Of a stretch of 64,000 bases of DNA, positions 8,383 through 17,205 are shown piece after piece. Made by a program: the position numbers and the translations under genes. Under the pieces are notes generated by a model, which made no database searches, was not told the DNA's origin, and was given only the letters and a program-made list of their open reading frames with translations. How positions within the stretch are numbered: position 1 is the first letter of the stretch; every line of letters starts with the position of its first letter. This DNA is from Clostridia bacterium (GTDB taxonomy: Bacteria; Bacillota; Clostridia; Christensenellales; Aristaeellaceae). The stretch lies in contig JAFPWH010000068.1 in assembly GCA_017395065.1 (NCBI GenBank), positions 47,156-111,155 on the forward strand. The letters are read 5' to 3'.

Positions 8383-9570
8383 ATGAGAAGCGTCATCAGG
8401 GGCGCGCGCGCGATCCTGCCGGATGCGGTGCGCGAAGTTCAGGTCATCACCGAAGGAACGGAAATACTCGACGTGAGCGATCATTACGATCCCCGGCCGG
8501 ACGACAGGATCGTGCGGGCGGAGGGACTGACGCTCTGCCCCGGCTTTGTGGACATACACGTGCACGGCGGCGGCGGCTGTTCGCTAAACAGCGGCTCGGC
8601 CGAAGCGGTCAGGCAAATGGCGCTCGCGCACGCGAAATGGGGCACGACATCCCTTCTGCCCACGACCCTCGCAGCGCCGATGGAGCAATTGCTGCGCGCG
8701 ATCGAAGCGGCAAAGCAGGCGTCCCTGAGCGAGGACGGACCCACGGTACTGGGCGTCCATCTGGAGGGGCCGTGCCTTAACCCCCTGCAAAGCGGCGCGC
8801 AGGCGCCCGGAAGCCTGCTGGTACCTTCGGAAGCGGACATAAGCCCGCTGCTGGACGCCTGGCCCGAAGGGCTCAGGATGATGGGCGCCGCCCCTGAATT
8901 GAAGGGCGGCATGGAATTGGGCGACGAGCTTTCAAGGCGCGGGATCGTGCCCTCCATCGCCCACTCCGACGCCACCTACTACGAGGCGCAGGAGGCGATC
9001 CGCCACGGCTACTGCGACGTGACGCACCTGTATTCCAGCTGTTCGGGGCTGATTCGCGTAAACAGCTACCGCATCCCCGGATTGATCGAGGCGGGGCTCA
9101 ACCTGGACGAGCTTACCGTGCAGGTGATCGCCGACGGAAAGCACCTGCCGCTCGAGCTGCTCAGCCTCATCTACCGCTGCAAGGGCGCTGAAAAGATTGA
9201 GCTCATCACTGACGGGCTGCAGTTCTCGGCAAGCGAGCTCAAAGAAGGCACCGTCTACCGCCAGGAAAACGGCGTGGAGACCGTGTACGAGGACGGCGTG
9301 ATGAAGCTTTTGAGCCGTCAAGCCTTCGCGGGCAGCGTCGCCACGCTCCACAGGTGCGTAGGCAACATGGTGAAGGCGGGCGTGCCCCTCGCGCAGGCGG
9401 TCCGCATGGCGAGCGAAAACCCTGCGCGGCGCATCGGCGCAAACCGCAAGGGGCGCATCCGCCCGGGCTGCGACGCCGACCTCGTGCTGCTCAGCGAAAC
9501 GCTCGATCCCGTTTGGGTCATGGCGCGCGGGCGCGTCCTCAGGGACGAGACGAATGCCAATCAAAGATAA
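8383..9570 (+). CDS. nagA: N-acetylglucosamine-6-phosphate deacetylase
   Basis: 395 residues, normal NagA length. Amidohydrolase-superfamily enzyme that removes acetate from GlcNAc-6-P, giving glucosamine-6-P for NagB. Seen: metal motif DIHVHGG (about residues 58-64), HLEGPCLNP with the metal-binding Glu, SIAHSDATYYEA with a metal His, and ITDGLQFS with the catalytic Asp. The stretch after the second His reads HLYSSCSGLIR where standard NagA has HLFNAM, so substrate preference may be shifted. First gene of a rightward six-gene operon with a strong promoter 61 bases upstream; nagB lies in the divergent operon. Confidence 0.9.
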   Translation: MRSVIRGARAILPDAVREVQVITEGTEILDVSDHYDPRPDDRIVRAEGLTLCPGFVDIHVHGGGGCSLNSGSAEAVRQMALAHAKWGTTSLLPTTLAAPMEQLLRAIEAAKQASLSEDGPTVLGVHLEGPCLNPLQSGAQAPGSLLVPSEADISPLLDAWPEGLRMMGAAPELKGGMELGDELSRRGIVPSIAHSDATYYEAQEAIRHGYCDVTHLYSSCSGLIRVNSYRIPGLIEAGLNLDELTVQVIADGKHLPLELLSLIYRCKGAEKIELITDGLQFSASELKEGTVYRQENGVETVYEDGVMKLLSRQAFAGSVATLHRCVGNMVKAGVPLAQAVRMASENPARRIGANRKGRIRPGCDADLVLLSETLDPVWVMARGRVLRDETNANQR

Positions 9571-9582
9571 AGAGGAAATCAC

Positions 9583-11592
9583 ATGCGTTCGAGACTGTTC
9601 GAAGGCCAGAATCTGAAGCCGTCCGCGCGCACGCTCTGGGAGGTACAGGCGTTTGCGCAGAAGCCGCCCGTGGAGGTTTCGACGAACCTCTATACGTACA
9701 TCCGCGCAAAGGCCGAAAAGTACATCGAAGCTTCCCGCGCCGTGCGGAGGACCGTAACGGACATGGAGGATCTGAAGGCGCGCCGGCGCGAAATACGCGA
9801 CCGTTTTCTGAAGTGCATCGGCGGCCTTCCCTTTATTCCCGAAAACCCCTCCCATGAAGTCACGGCCCGCAGGGAATACGACGGCTTTGCGCTGGAGAAC
9901 GTCGTGCTCGAGACGCGGCCGGATTATTATGCGACCTGCTCGGTCTATACGCCGCTTGACGGCAAAAAAGTGCATCCCGCCGTCCTTTTGCTGATCGGGC
10001 ACACGGACGCGGGCAAGGCCGACATGGAATACCAGTACGCCGCGCAGCTTTTCTGCCGCGCCGGCTTTACGGTGCTCGCACTCGACCCATACGGCGAAGG
10101 GGAGCGCTTCGAGCATTACGATCTTTCGAGCGATTTTCAGCCGATACAGGGCTGCTCGGGCGAACACGACCTGATGGACTGGAAGTTCAAGCTCATGGGC
10201 TTAAGCCTCGCAAGATACTTCGTCGCGGACGCGCTTTCGGCGCTCAATTACCTGAAAAACCGGGCGGACGTGGACGAAAGCCGCGTCGCCCTGACCGGGC
10301 ATTCCGGCGGCGGCACGCAGGTGAGCATGCTTATGCTGGCCGGCGGCGACGAATTCACCTGCGCCGCGCCCTGCGCCTACATCACCGACAACCGTGCGAT
10401 GATCGAAGAGGGCGTCGATCCCGACAATGAAATGCTGTGGCCGGGCAGTCTGAAGGAGGGCATAGACTATGCGGACATCCTTCTGGCCGTGGCGCCAAAG
10501 CCCGTCGCCGTGCTCGCGAACGCGCACGATTTCTTTCCGCCCGAGGGCACGAAGCGCGCGGTGGACGAGGCCCGCGCGGTCGTACAGCGCGTGCTTAAGA
10601 ACAAAGAAAGCGATCCCTCCCCCATCGAACTGATTACCGCGCAGAGCGAGCACGCCTACGGACCCACCCTGGCCAAGGCGGCGCTCAGCCTGTTCAGCCG
10701 CTGCCTTTTGGGGCACGACACAAGCGAAGAGACGCTCAAAGCCTTCCGTTTTTCGCCGCTGCCCCCGGCCGCGCTCGAGGCCGCCGGCGGCTGCCTGCCG
10801 AAGGCGCGCCCGGGCATGACGACGCTGCAGCAGGAAGCCGAAAGGGTGCTTGCGCAGATTGAGGCCGAACGCGCCGGGGCGCAAAGCCCGCTTAAGACGC
10901 GGCTTTCGGATTTAATTGGGATCGACCATGTCGAGCACGGCAATTTTCGCGTATACAAAGAAGGCGTCTGCGCGCCCTATGCCTATCTGTGTTTCGTGCT
11001 CAGGCAAGAGCAGGGCATCTGGCTTAACGGCGTGCTGCTCAGGCTGATGAGCGCGGGCGACGAAGCGCTGCCCGCCGACGTTATGCTCTGGCCCGGCGGC
11101 ACGGCGCGCATCGCGGAGCATTCTTTTCTCATTCACAAAACGATCGCGCAAGGAAGGCAGGCAATCGTCCTCGACCTGCCCGGCGAGGGCGCGCTTCTGC
11201 CCGCAAAGCTCGGCGGCAGCGACATGTACATCAGCTGGAGCACCATGTACAAGCTGAACGCCTATCTGATTCAATTGGGCGACAGCCTGGCCGCGCTGAG
11301 AGCGCGGGGCACGGCCGCGCTCCTTCGGGCGCTCGAAGGATCCGATTTGGCAGAAAAAGACGGCGTCTGTCTGCTGAGCGAGGGCGACATGGACCGCTAC
11401 GCGCTGTGGGCCGCGCTGCTTTGCGGCGTCAAGGTCAAGCCGGGCGGCGCATGCCAGAGCTACGAGGAAATCGTTTCAGGCGCGTATCACGACCAGACGC
11501 ACACCCACGCCTGGGCGCTGCCCGGGGTGCTGAAAGCGTTCGGCTCTGGCGAGATCACGGACGAATTGAAAGCAAACCGCAAACTGCTTTAG
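9583..11592 (+). CDS. Two-module alpha/beta hydrolase (acetyl-esterase-like)
   Basis: 669 residues. The N-terminal half (about 1-400) is an alpha/beta hydrolase related to acetyl-xylan esterase/dienelactone hydrolase enzymes: nucleophile elbow GHSGGGTQ near residue 240, acid in ANAHDFFP and a His in QSEHAYGP. The C-terminal half (about 430-669) has a similar fold pattern but only SEGDMDRYALW at the elbow position, with no GxSxG, so it looks like an inactive second module. No signal peptide. Second gene of the nagA operon, 12 bases after nagA. Likely removes acyl groups from an imported sugar; substrate unknown. Confidence 0.75.
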   Translation: MRSRLFEGQNLKPSARTLWEVQAFAQKPPVEVSTNLYTYIRAKAEKYIEASRAVRRTVTDMEDLKARRREIRDRFLKCIGGLPFIPENPSHEVTARREYDGFALENVVLETRPDYYATCSVYTPLDGKKVHPAVLLLIGHTDAGKADMEYQYAAQLFCRAGFTVLALDPYGEGERFEHYDLSSDFQPIQGCSGEHDLMDWKFKLMGLSLARYFVADALSALNYLKNRADVDESRVALTGHSGGGTQVSMLMLAGGDEFTCAAPCAYITDNRAMIEEGVDPDNEMLWPGSLKEGIDYADILLAVAPKPVAVLANAHDFFPPEGTKRAVDEARAVVQRVLKNKESDPSPIELITAQSEHAYGPTLAKAALSLFSRCLLGHDTSEETLKAFRFSPLPPAALEAAGGCLPKARPGMTTLQQEAERVLAQIEAERAGAQSPLKTRLSDLIGIDHVEHGNFRVYKEGVCAPYAYLCFVLRQEQGIWLNGVLLRLMSAGDEALPADVMLWPGGTARIAEHSFLIHKTIAQGRQAIVLDLPGEGALLPAKLGGSDMYISWSTMYKLNAYLIQLGDSLAALRARGTAALLRALEGSDLAEKDGVCLLSEGDMDRYALWAALLCGVKVKPGGACQSYEEIVSGAYHDQTHTHAWALPGVLKAFGSGEITDELKANRKLL

Positions 11593-11615
11593 AACATATA
11601 TAGGGAGGAACGAAA

Positions 11616-12944
11616 ATGAAACTGAAGATCGCGATGGTCGGCGGCGGCTCCTATTCCTGGACCTACGGGTTGTACAGCACGTTTCTGGACAATCCGTTCT
11701 ACGACAAACAGACAGAGCTTTGCCTCTACGACATCAACGAAAAGGCGCTCGGCGACACGTATGCCTTCTGCTCCTACTACAACGATCTGTACCCGGACAA
11801 GGCCATCACTCTAAGCAAGACCATGAACGAGGACGAGGCGCTGGAGGGGGCGGACTTCGTGGTCATCGCCATCTCGCACGGCGGGCTGGCCGCGGAGCTC
11901 GAGGACCACTACATCGCCCGCAGGCACGGGTTTTACAACGTGAAGGGCAGCGAATCCGGCATCGCAGGCGCGAGCCGCACGATACGCCACGTACCCGAAT
12001 TCGTGCGCATCGCGCAGAAGATGAAGCGCCTGTGCCCGGACGCGATCATGCTGAACGTGACCAATCCATTGACGGCGCTCACGCGCGCGGTACAGAAATA
12101 CGCGGACGTACACGCCGTGGGCTTCTGCCACGGCATACGCAACCATCTGGAGATCCTTCTGCCCTACTTCGGCGCGGACAGCTTCGAGCACGTCAGCTTC
12201 TCGGTGTCCGGCGTGGATCACTGCTCGTTCCTGACGGACGTGAAGTTTTACGGCGAAGACGCGCTGGAGATCATGCGTAAAAAGCGCATGATCGAGGCCG
12301 CGTGGGCGGGAAAGAGCAACATCACCTTCGACGATCCCTTCGCAGGCCGCGAAAACGAGCGCATCCGCTTTATACTGTGGGACATCCTCGGCTGCATGCC
12401 GGGTCTCAGCGACGAGCACTGCGCGGAGTTTTACTACCAGACGACCGGCACGCAGGCAAACCGCGACCTCTTCGGCATGCACTACGACCGCATCAAGGAC
12501 CGCACCGAGACCGTCGAAAGGCTGCGCGACGACATCGTAAAGCCGCTGGAGAGCGGGGTCATGCCGCCGCTTCGCATAAGCCAGGAGCATCCGGACAGGG
12601 TCATCGAGGCATTAAAGGGCGGCAGGCAGTTCTACGACGTGATGAATTACCGCAATTACGGGCAGACCCGCGAATTGCCGCTCGACACCGTCGTAGAGAC
12701 CTTCGTGACCTTCGACGCGACCGGCGTGCATCCCGCCATCGCCAATCCCCTGCCGGGCGCGGCGCGCCTGGTGGTGCAGGCGACGGCGCTCAGGGAGGAA
12801 ATGTTCATGGAGGCAGCCGTGGAATGGGACGTAAACAAGCTTACGGCTGCCCTGTGCCAGGACCCGCTGGTGCAGGATTTCACCCGCGTAAGGGACGTGG
12901 CCAAAGAGATCATGGACTACAACCTTCAGTTTGTGAAAAAATAA
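11616..12944 (+). CDS. Glycoside hydrolase family 4 enzyme
   Basis: 442 residues, typical GH4 length. GH4 enzymes cleave alpha- or beta-glycosides (often 6-phosphorylated) by an NAD- and Mn-dependent oxidation-elimination mechanism. Seen: N-terminal dinucleotide site VGGGSYSWT, NVTNPLTALTRA, the metal-ligand Cys-His in VGFCHGIRNH, and GVDHCSF where most members have GxNHxxW. No signal peptide. RBS GGGAGG is close upstream of the ATG. Third gene of the nagA operon, so it probably frees an amino sugar from a disaccharide inside the cell. Exact linkage cannot be told. Confidence 0.88.
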   Translation: MKLKIAMVGGGSYSWTYGLYSTFLDNPFYDKQTELCLYDINEKALGDTYAFCSYYNDLYPDKAITLSKTMNEDEALEGADFVVIAISHGGLAAELEDHYIARRHGFYNVKGSESGIAGASRTIRHVPEFVRIAQKMKRLCPDAIMLNVTNPLTALTRAVQKYADVHAVGFCHGIRNHLEILLPYFGADSFEHVSFSVSGVDHCSFLTDVKFYGEDALEIMRKKRMIEAAWAGKSNITFDDPFAGRENERIRFILWDILGCMPGLSDEHCAEFYYQTTGTQANRDLFGMHYDRIKDRTETVERLRDDIVKPLESGVMPPLRISQEHPDRVIEALKGGRQFYDVMNYRNYGQTRELPLDTVVETFVTFDATGVHPAIANPLPGAARLVVQATALREEMFMEAAVEWDVNKLTAALCQDPLVQDFTRVRDVAKEIMDYNLQFVKK

Positions 12945-12969
12945 GCGCATAAGAAAGGCAGTGATCCCC

Positions 12970-14322
12970 ATGGGACTGGAAGTCGGATTTGCACGGGTCA
13001 ACATCACGCCGCCGCTGGGCATACCGATCGCCGGCTACTATCAGTTGAGGCTCGCAAGGACCGTACTGGACGAACTGGAGTTAAGCGCGCTGGCCGTTTC
13101 GGACGGACAGGAGACTGCGCTGATCTATAGCGTCGACCTGCTCGAGCTCAAGAGCGAATTTTGCGAAAAGATGCTGAAAGCAGCCTCGGACGAACTGGGT
13201 CTTAAGCAAAGCAGCATCTTCGTCGCCTGCACGCACACGCACACCGGGCCGCAGCTGGACGGTCAGGAAGCGCCAAAGCTCCGGGAGGAGTACGTCTCTT
13301 TCCTGACCCGGCGGCTGATCGACGCGGGGCGCATGGCGCTTGACGACAGAAAGTCCGCGCGCATGGGCTTTGGCACGTCCCACGCGCCCGGCATCGCCTT
13401 CATCCGCCGCTTCAGGATGAAGGACGGCACCATCCACACGAACCCCGGCATCGACAATCCCGACGTCGTCTGCCCCGTGGGCGAAGTCGACGACAGCGTG
13501 CGCGTCGTGCGCTTCGACCGTGAAAACGCGGACGCGGTGGTGCTTGCGCACTTTGCCGTGCATCCGGACACGATCGGCGGCTGCGTGATCTCGGCGGACT
13601 GGCCGGGCTTTGCGCGCCGCACCGCGGAAAAGGCGCTGGACGGCGTAAAATGCATCGTGTTCAACGGCGCGATCGGCGACGTGAACCACGTAAACACCCA
13701 TCCCGTCGGCGGCGCGCTCAACGATCTGAAAATGGATTTCGACGACTGCGTGCGCGGCTACGGCCACGCGCGCCACATGGGCCGCACGGTCGCTGGCGCG
13801 ATTTTGCAGATCTTTGACAAAGTGGAATATACGGACGATGTCCGCGTCGCCGCCGCGCAGAAGCGCGTTTTCTGCCCGTCGAACAGGCCCGAAGCAAGCG
13901 AGCTTCCGGGCGCGCGGCGCATCTGCGAACTGCATTCCTCCGGCCGGGACAGCGAGATCCCGTTTACGGGCATGCAGCTCACGACGGTCGTAGCCGAAGC
14001 CGAGCGCATGCTGGAACTTGAAAACGGACCGGACGGGTTCGAACTGTTTCTGAGCAGCGTGCGCGTCGGCCCCGTCGCGCTGATCGGCATTCCCGGAGAG
14101 CCGTTTTCCGGGACAGGGCGGGAGCTCATGGCCGCGAAGGGCCCAAGGATGGTGCTGCCCTGCTGCTGTACGAACGGCTACGCGAACTATTTCCCGCTGG
14201 CCAAGGACTACGCCGAGGGCGGGTACGAAGCAAGAAGCAGCCTGTTCAAAGCGGGCGTCGCCGAGGTCATCCGCGACGAATGCCTGAGCATGACCGAAAA
14301 GCTGTATCAGGAAAGGGGTTGA
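12970..14322 (+). CDS. Neutral-ceramidase-fold protein, cytoplasmic
   Basis: 450 residues. Matches the N-terminal Zn amidase domain of neutral/alkaline ceramidases: ITPPLGIPIAGYY at the start, metal motif CTHTHTGPQ near residue 80, and HFAVHPDTIGG with the next metal His. Where ceramidases carry the nucleophile-bearing GDVSPN, this protein reads GDVNHVN, so the Ser is replaced by Asn. No signal peptide, and the C-terminal domain of true ceramidases is missing. ATG at 12970 is 11 bases after AAAGG; an in-frame GTG at 12961 is too close to it. Fourth gene of the operon. Probably not a lipid ceramidase; the sugar-operon setting suggests an amide or lactone substrate. Confidence 0.8.
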   Translation: MGLEVGFARVNITPPLGIPIAGYYQLRLARTVLDELELSALAVSDGQETALIYSVDLLELKSEFCEKMLKAASDELGLKQSSIFVACTHTHTGPQLDGQEAPKLREEYVSFLTRRLIDAGRMALDDRKSARMGFGTSHAPGIAFIRRFRMKDGTIHTNPGIDNPDVVCPVGEVDDSVRVVRFDRENADAVVLAHFAVHPDTIGGCVISADWPGFARRTAEKALDGVKCIVFNGAIGDVNHVNTHPVGGALNDLKMDFDDCVRGYGHARHMGRTVAGAILQIFDKVEYTDDVRVAAAQKRVFCPSNRPEASELPGARRICELHSSGRDSEIPFTGMQLTTVVAEAERMLELENGPDGFELFLSSVRVGPVALIGIPGEPFSGTGRELMAAKGPRMVLPCCCTNGYANYFPLAKDYAEGGYEARSSLFKAGVAEVIRDECLSMTEKLYQERG

Positions 14323-14326
14323 CGTC

Positions 14327-15331
14327 ATGAACGAAGCACAGCTGAACGAAATGCTGTCCCGTCCCTCCGAAGCGCTGAAAAGCGATCTCGAACGCCTGGG
14401 CGGGGACGTCATGATCCTTGGCGCGGGCGGCAAAATGGGCCCGACGCTCTGCTGCATGGCAAAGCGCGCGCTGGGGGACAAAGCGAACGTCATCGCCGTT
14501 TCGCGCTTTTCCGATCCCGAGGCGCGCAGGCTCCTTGCGGAGGCAGGCGTGGAAATGCTTTCGTGCGAGCTGACGGACCCTGAGGACGTCAAGCGCCTTC
14601 CCGAATGCGAAAACGTAGTCTTCATGGCCGGGCGAAAGTTCGGGACCTCCCAGGGCGCGTGCGAGACCTGGGAAATGAACGCGGTGGTGCCGTCGATCGT
14701 GACGCGCCGTCTGGGAAAAGCGCGCTACGTCGTGTTTTCCACCAGCAACGTCTATCCGTTCACCAGGCCGGAGGACGGCGGCTGCACCGAGGAGATCGCG
14801 CCCTCCCCCGTCGGGGAATACGCTTCCAGCTGTCTCGGCCGCGAAAGGGTGTTCGAGTACGCCGCGGCGCACTACGGCGCGAAGGTGCTCAAGTTCCGCT
14901 TGAGCTACGCGATCGACCTGCGCTACGGCATACTGAACGATCTTTGCCGCTGGATACTGAACGATCAGCCCGTACCGCTTGGCGTGCCCGCGTTCAACTG
15001 CGTGTGGCAGCGCTACGCGAACGAGGCGGCCTTAAGGTCGCTTCTGCTGGCCGACGAAAGCTGCCCCGCGCTCAACGTGACCGGGCCGGAAACGGTCAGC
15101 GTAAAGCAGGCCGCGACGAAGCTTGCTTATCTTTTGGGCAAGGAAGCGCGCTTCGGCGAAGAGACGGGCGACAAGGGCATTTTGTGCAATTCGCAAAAGT
15201 GCATGGGGCTGTTCGGCTATCCTGACGTGAGCCTGGACGAAATGATGCGCCTGCAGGCCGGGTGGATACTGGACGGCGGCCGCTGTCTGAACAAGCCCAC
15301 ACACTTTGAGGAACAGAAGGGGAACTTTTGA
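14327..15331 (+). CDS. NAD-dependent epimerase/dehydratase (extended SDR)
   Basis: 334 residues. Rossmann-fold sugar epimerase/dehydratase relative: nucleotide motif ILGAGGKMGP near residue 30, STSNVYPF with the catalytic Ser region, and a variant of YxxxK placed around GEYASSCLGRE, where the Lys is not evident. It starts 4 bases after the ceramidase-fold gene and ends overlapping the DapA-like gene by one base (TGATG), so the three are translated together. It probably oxidises, reduces or epimerises the sugar product before the aldolase step; that role is inference. Confidence 0.8.
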   Translation: MNEAQLNEMLSRPSEALKSDLERLGGDVMILGAGGKMGPTLCCMAKRALGDKANVIAVSRFSDPEARRLLAEAGVEMLSCELTDPEDVKRLPECENVVFMAGRKFGTSQGACETWEMNAVVPSIVTRRLGKARYVVFSTSNVYPFTRPEDGGCTEEIAPSPVGEYASSCLGRERVFEYAAAHYGAKVLKFRLSYAIDLRYGILNDLCRWILNDQPVPLGVPAFNCVWQRYANEAALRSLLLADESCPALNVTGPETVSVKQAATKLAYLLGKEARFGEETGDKGILCNSQKCMGLFGYPDVSLDEMMRLQAGWILDGGRCLNKPTHFEEQKGNF

Positions 15332-16380
15332 TGAAAAAGGACGCATACGAGCTTTTGATGCGGGGCGCGTTCCTGCCGGCGATGCCCCTGGTGCTAGACG
15401 AGGACAGGCGTTTTGACGAGGCAAAGCAGCGTCGTCTCATCCGCTACTATCTGGAGAGCGGGGCCGACGGGCTGGCCGTTGGCGTACACACGACGCAGTT
15501 TGCGATCCGCGACCCGAAAATCGCTCTGTTCGAGCCGGTGCTGAAGGTATCCATCGACGAAATGCGCGCCTACAGCGCCGAGTGCGGGCGGCCGGTCCTC
15601 GCGGTCGCGGGCGTGTGCGGCGAAGAAGAACAGGCGGTCGGGGAAGCCGAGATTGCAAGGAAGCTGGGCTACGACATAGCGCTGCTCAGCCCCGGCGGGC
15701 TTAAGCACCTGAGCGAAGATCAGATGGTACAGCGCACGCACGCGGTTTCCGGGATCATGGACGTCATGGGCTTTTATTTGCAAATCGCCGTGGGCGGGCG
15801 CGCGTTCAGCTACGATTACTGGCGGCGCGTGTGCGAAATCGAAGGCGTGAAGGCCATCAAATGCGCCGCCTTCGACCGCTACCGCACCGTGGACGTGGCA
15901 AGGGCCATCGCCTTTGCCGATCACGAGATCGCGCTGTACACCGGCAACGACGACAACATCGTAAACGACCTTCTGACGCGCTACAGCTTCGAACGCGGCG
16001 GTGAAACGAAGACCGTTCGCACCCGCGGCGGCTTGCTGGGCCACTGGTGCGCGTGGACGAGCGAAGCGGTAAAGCTGTTCAAAAGGATCAAGGCGCTCGG
16101 CGAAACGGAGGCCGTGCCCCAAAGTCTTCTGACGCTCGCCGTCAAAATTACCGACGTAAACGGCGCGTTCTTCGACGCGCACAACGGTTTCGGCGGCTGC
16201 ATCGCCGGAATGCACGAGGTATTGAGGCGCCAGGGGCTGATGGACGGTGTATGGTGTCTGGACCCCGGGGAGAGCCTCGGCGAAGGCCAGGCGGAGGAGA
16301 TCACGCGGGTGTACGAGATGTATCCCGAATTGAACGACGACGCGTTCGTGGAGGCGTTTTTGCGAAGATACCCCTCCTGA
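15331..16380 (+). CDS. Dihydrodipicolinate synthase family aldolase (DapA/NanA superfamily)
   Basis: 349 residues, slightly longer than DapA or NanA (about 295). TIM-barrel class I aldolase or hydratase. Seen: Schiff-base Lys in VKAIKCAAF near residue 180 and the Tyr of YLQIAVGGR replacing YNVPGR. The substrate motif GTTGE is changed to GVHTTQF, so it is unlikely to be true DapA or NanA. The start is ATG at 15331, overlapping the previous stop by one base; TTG at 15328 is also in frame. Last gene of the nagA operon, followed by a terminator. Probably cleaves a keto-acid or ketose derived from the imported sugar. Confidence 0.8.
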   Translation: MKKDAYELLMRGAFLPAMPLVLDEDRRFDEAKQRRLIRYYLESGADGLAVGVHTTQFAIRDPKIALFEPVLKVSIDEMRAYSAECGRPVLAVAGVCGEEEQAVGEAEIARKLGYDIALLSPGGLKHLSEDQMVQRTHAVSGIMDVMGFYLQIAVGGRAFSYDYWRRVCEIEGVKAIKCAAFDRYRTVDVARAIAFADHEIALYTGNDDNIVNDLLTRYSFERGGETKTVRTRGGLLGHWCAWTSEAVKLFKRIKALGETEAVPQSLLTLAVKITDVNGAFFDAHNGFGGCIAGMHEVLRRQGLMDGVWCLDPGESLGEGQAEEITRVYEMYPELNDDAFVEAFLRRYPS

Positions 16381-16396
16381 GTTTCCCTTCCTTTCT

Positions 16397-16431
16397 GCCG
16401 GTGCGGCCCAAAACCGCGCCGGCTGTTTTTT
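16397..16431 (+). terminator. Terminator of nagA operon
   Basis: GCCGGTGCGG pairs with CCGCGCCGGC (10 bp, one G-U; 7-base loop) followed by TGTTTTTT. It separates the rightward operon from the converging ABC permease genes. Confidence 0.9.
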
Positions 16432-16440
16432 AGCGCGCCC

Positions 16441-17205
16441 TCAATCGGCAAAGCGGGACCGCAGGCGCAGCACGGTCGGCACGCACAGCGCGACGACCGG
16501 CGCACAGTATATCGCGGCGGCGGCCCAGGATACACGGCCCAGATCGTTCAGCGAAAGCGAAGCCGGCTTGAGCTCCTCCGTCCTGAGCAGGACGAGCGCG
16601 GGTTCGACCGTGTTCCAGACCTCGGCGAAGGAGAGCAGGAAAAGCGCCGCGAGCATCGGCAAAAGCTGCGGAAGGATCACTTGCGTCAAAGTCACGAGAA
16701 CAGACGACGTGTCCAGCGACGCGGCTTCCCACTGTTCCTCCGGAACGGCGCGCAGAAAACACCAAACCGTCAGGGGACCGAGCGGCGAAAAAGCGGCGTG
16801 CAGCATTACGCCCGCGTGGGTATCGTAGAGGCTGTACTGCCTGTACAGTCTGAAAACCGGCAGCATGTAGGTCTGAAACGGCATGAGCAACATGATCAGC
16901 AAAAGCCCGATATACGCTCTTGTGAGCCACGACCTGAAGCGAGAAAGCGCCGCGGCGCAGGACAGTGAAAGGGGCAATTGCACCGCGAGCGCGCCCATGC
17001 TGATGACGCAGGAGTTCAGAAGTCGCGTTTTCAGCATTCCGCTTGCAAAGAGTTCGGCGTACTGTTCCAAAGAGACGCCCGCGCCCTGCAGCCCGATCCC
17101 GAGGGACAGGCAGAACACGGCGCCGATGGGCGCGATAAACAGCATGAGCAATATAGCAAGCAGTGCGCCCGAGAAGAAGGAGCGCCTTTTCCTGCCCTTC
17201 AGCAT
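16441..17205 (-). CDS. Carbohydrate ABC transporter permease (MalG-like)
   Basis: 254 residues with six predicted helices. The C-terminal half carries the EAA loop WEAASLDTSSVLVTLTQ, less conserved than usual. Start chosen at ATG 17205 because AAGGAGGG lies 8 bases upstream on the minus strand; longer frames begin inside the previous gene. Overlaps the partner permease by 7 bases, so the two are translationally coupled. Last gene of a three-gene importer set downstream of an ECF sigma factor. No ATPase nearby. Confidence 0.88.
   Translation of the reverse strand: MLKGRKRRSFFSGALLAILLMLFIAPIGAVFCLSLGIGLQGAGVSLEQYAELFASGMLKTRLLNSCVISMGALAVQLPLSLSCAAALSRFRSWLTRAYIGLLLIMLLMPFQTYMLPVFRLYRQYSLYDTHAGVMLHAAFSPLGPLTVWCFLRAVPEEQWEAASLDTSSVLVTLTQVILPQLLPMLAALFLLSFAEVWNTVEPALVLLRTEELKPASLSLNDLGRVSWAAAAIYCAPVVALCVPTVLRLRSRFAD

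Noticed and set aside
12970..14322. Secreted lipid ceramidase
   Set aside because: No signal peptide, truncated C-terminus and Ser to Asn change at the nucleophile.
15331..16380. N-acetylneuraminate lyase (NanA) and a sialic acid locus
   Set aside because: The GTTGE and YNVPGR motifs are altered and no NanE, NanK or sialidase is present, despite nagA and nagB.
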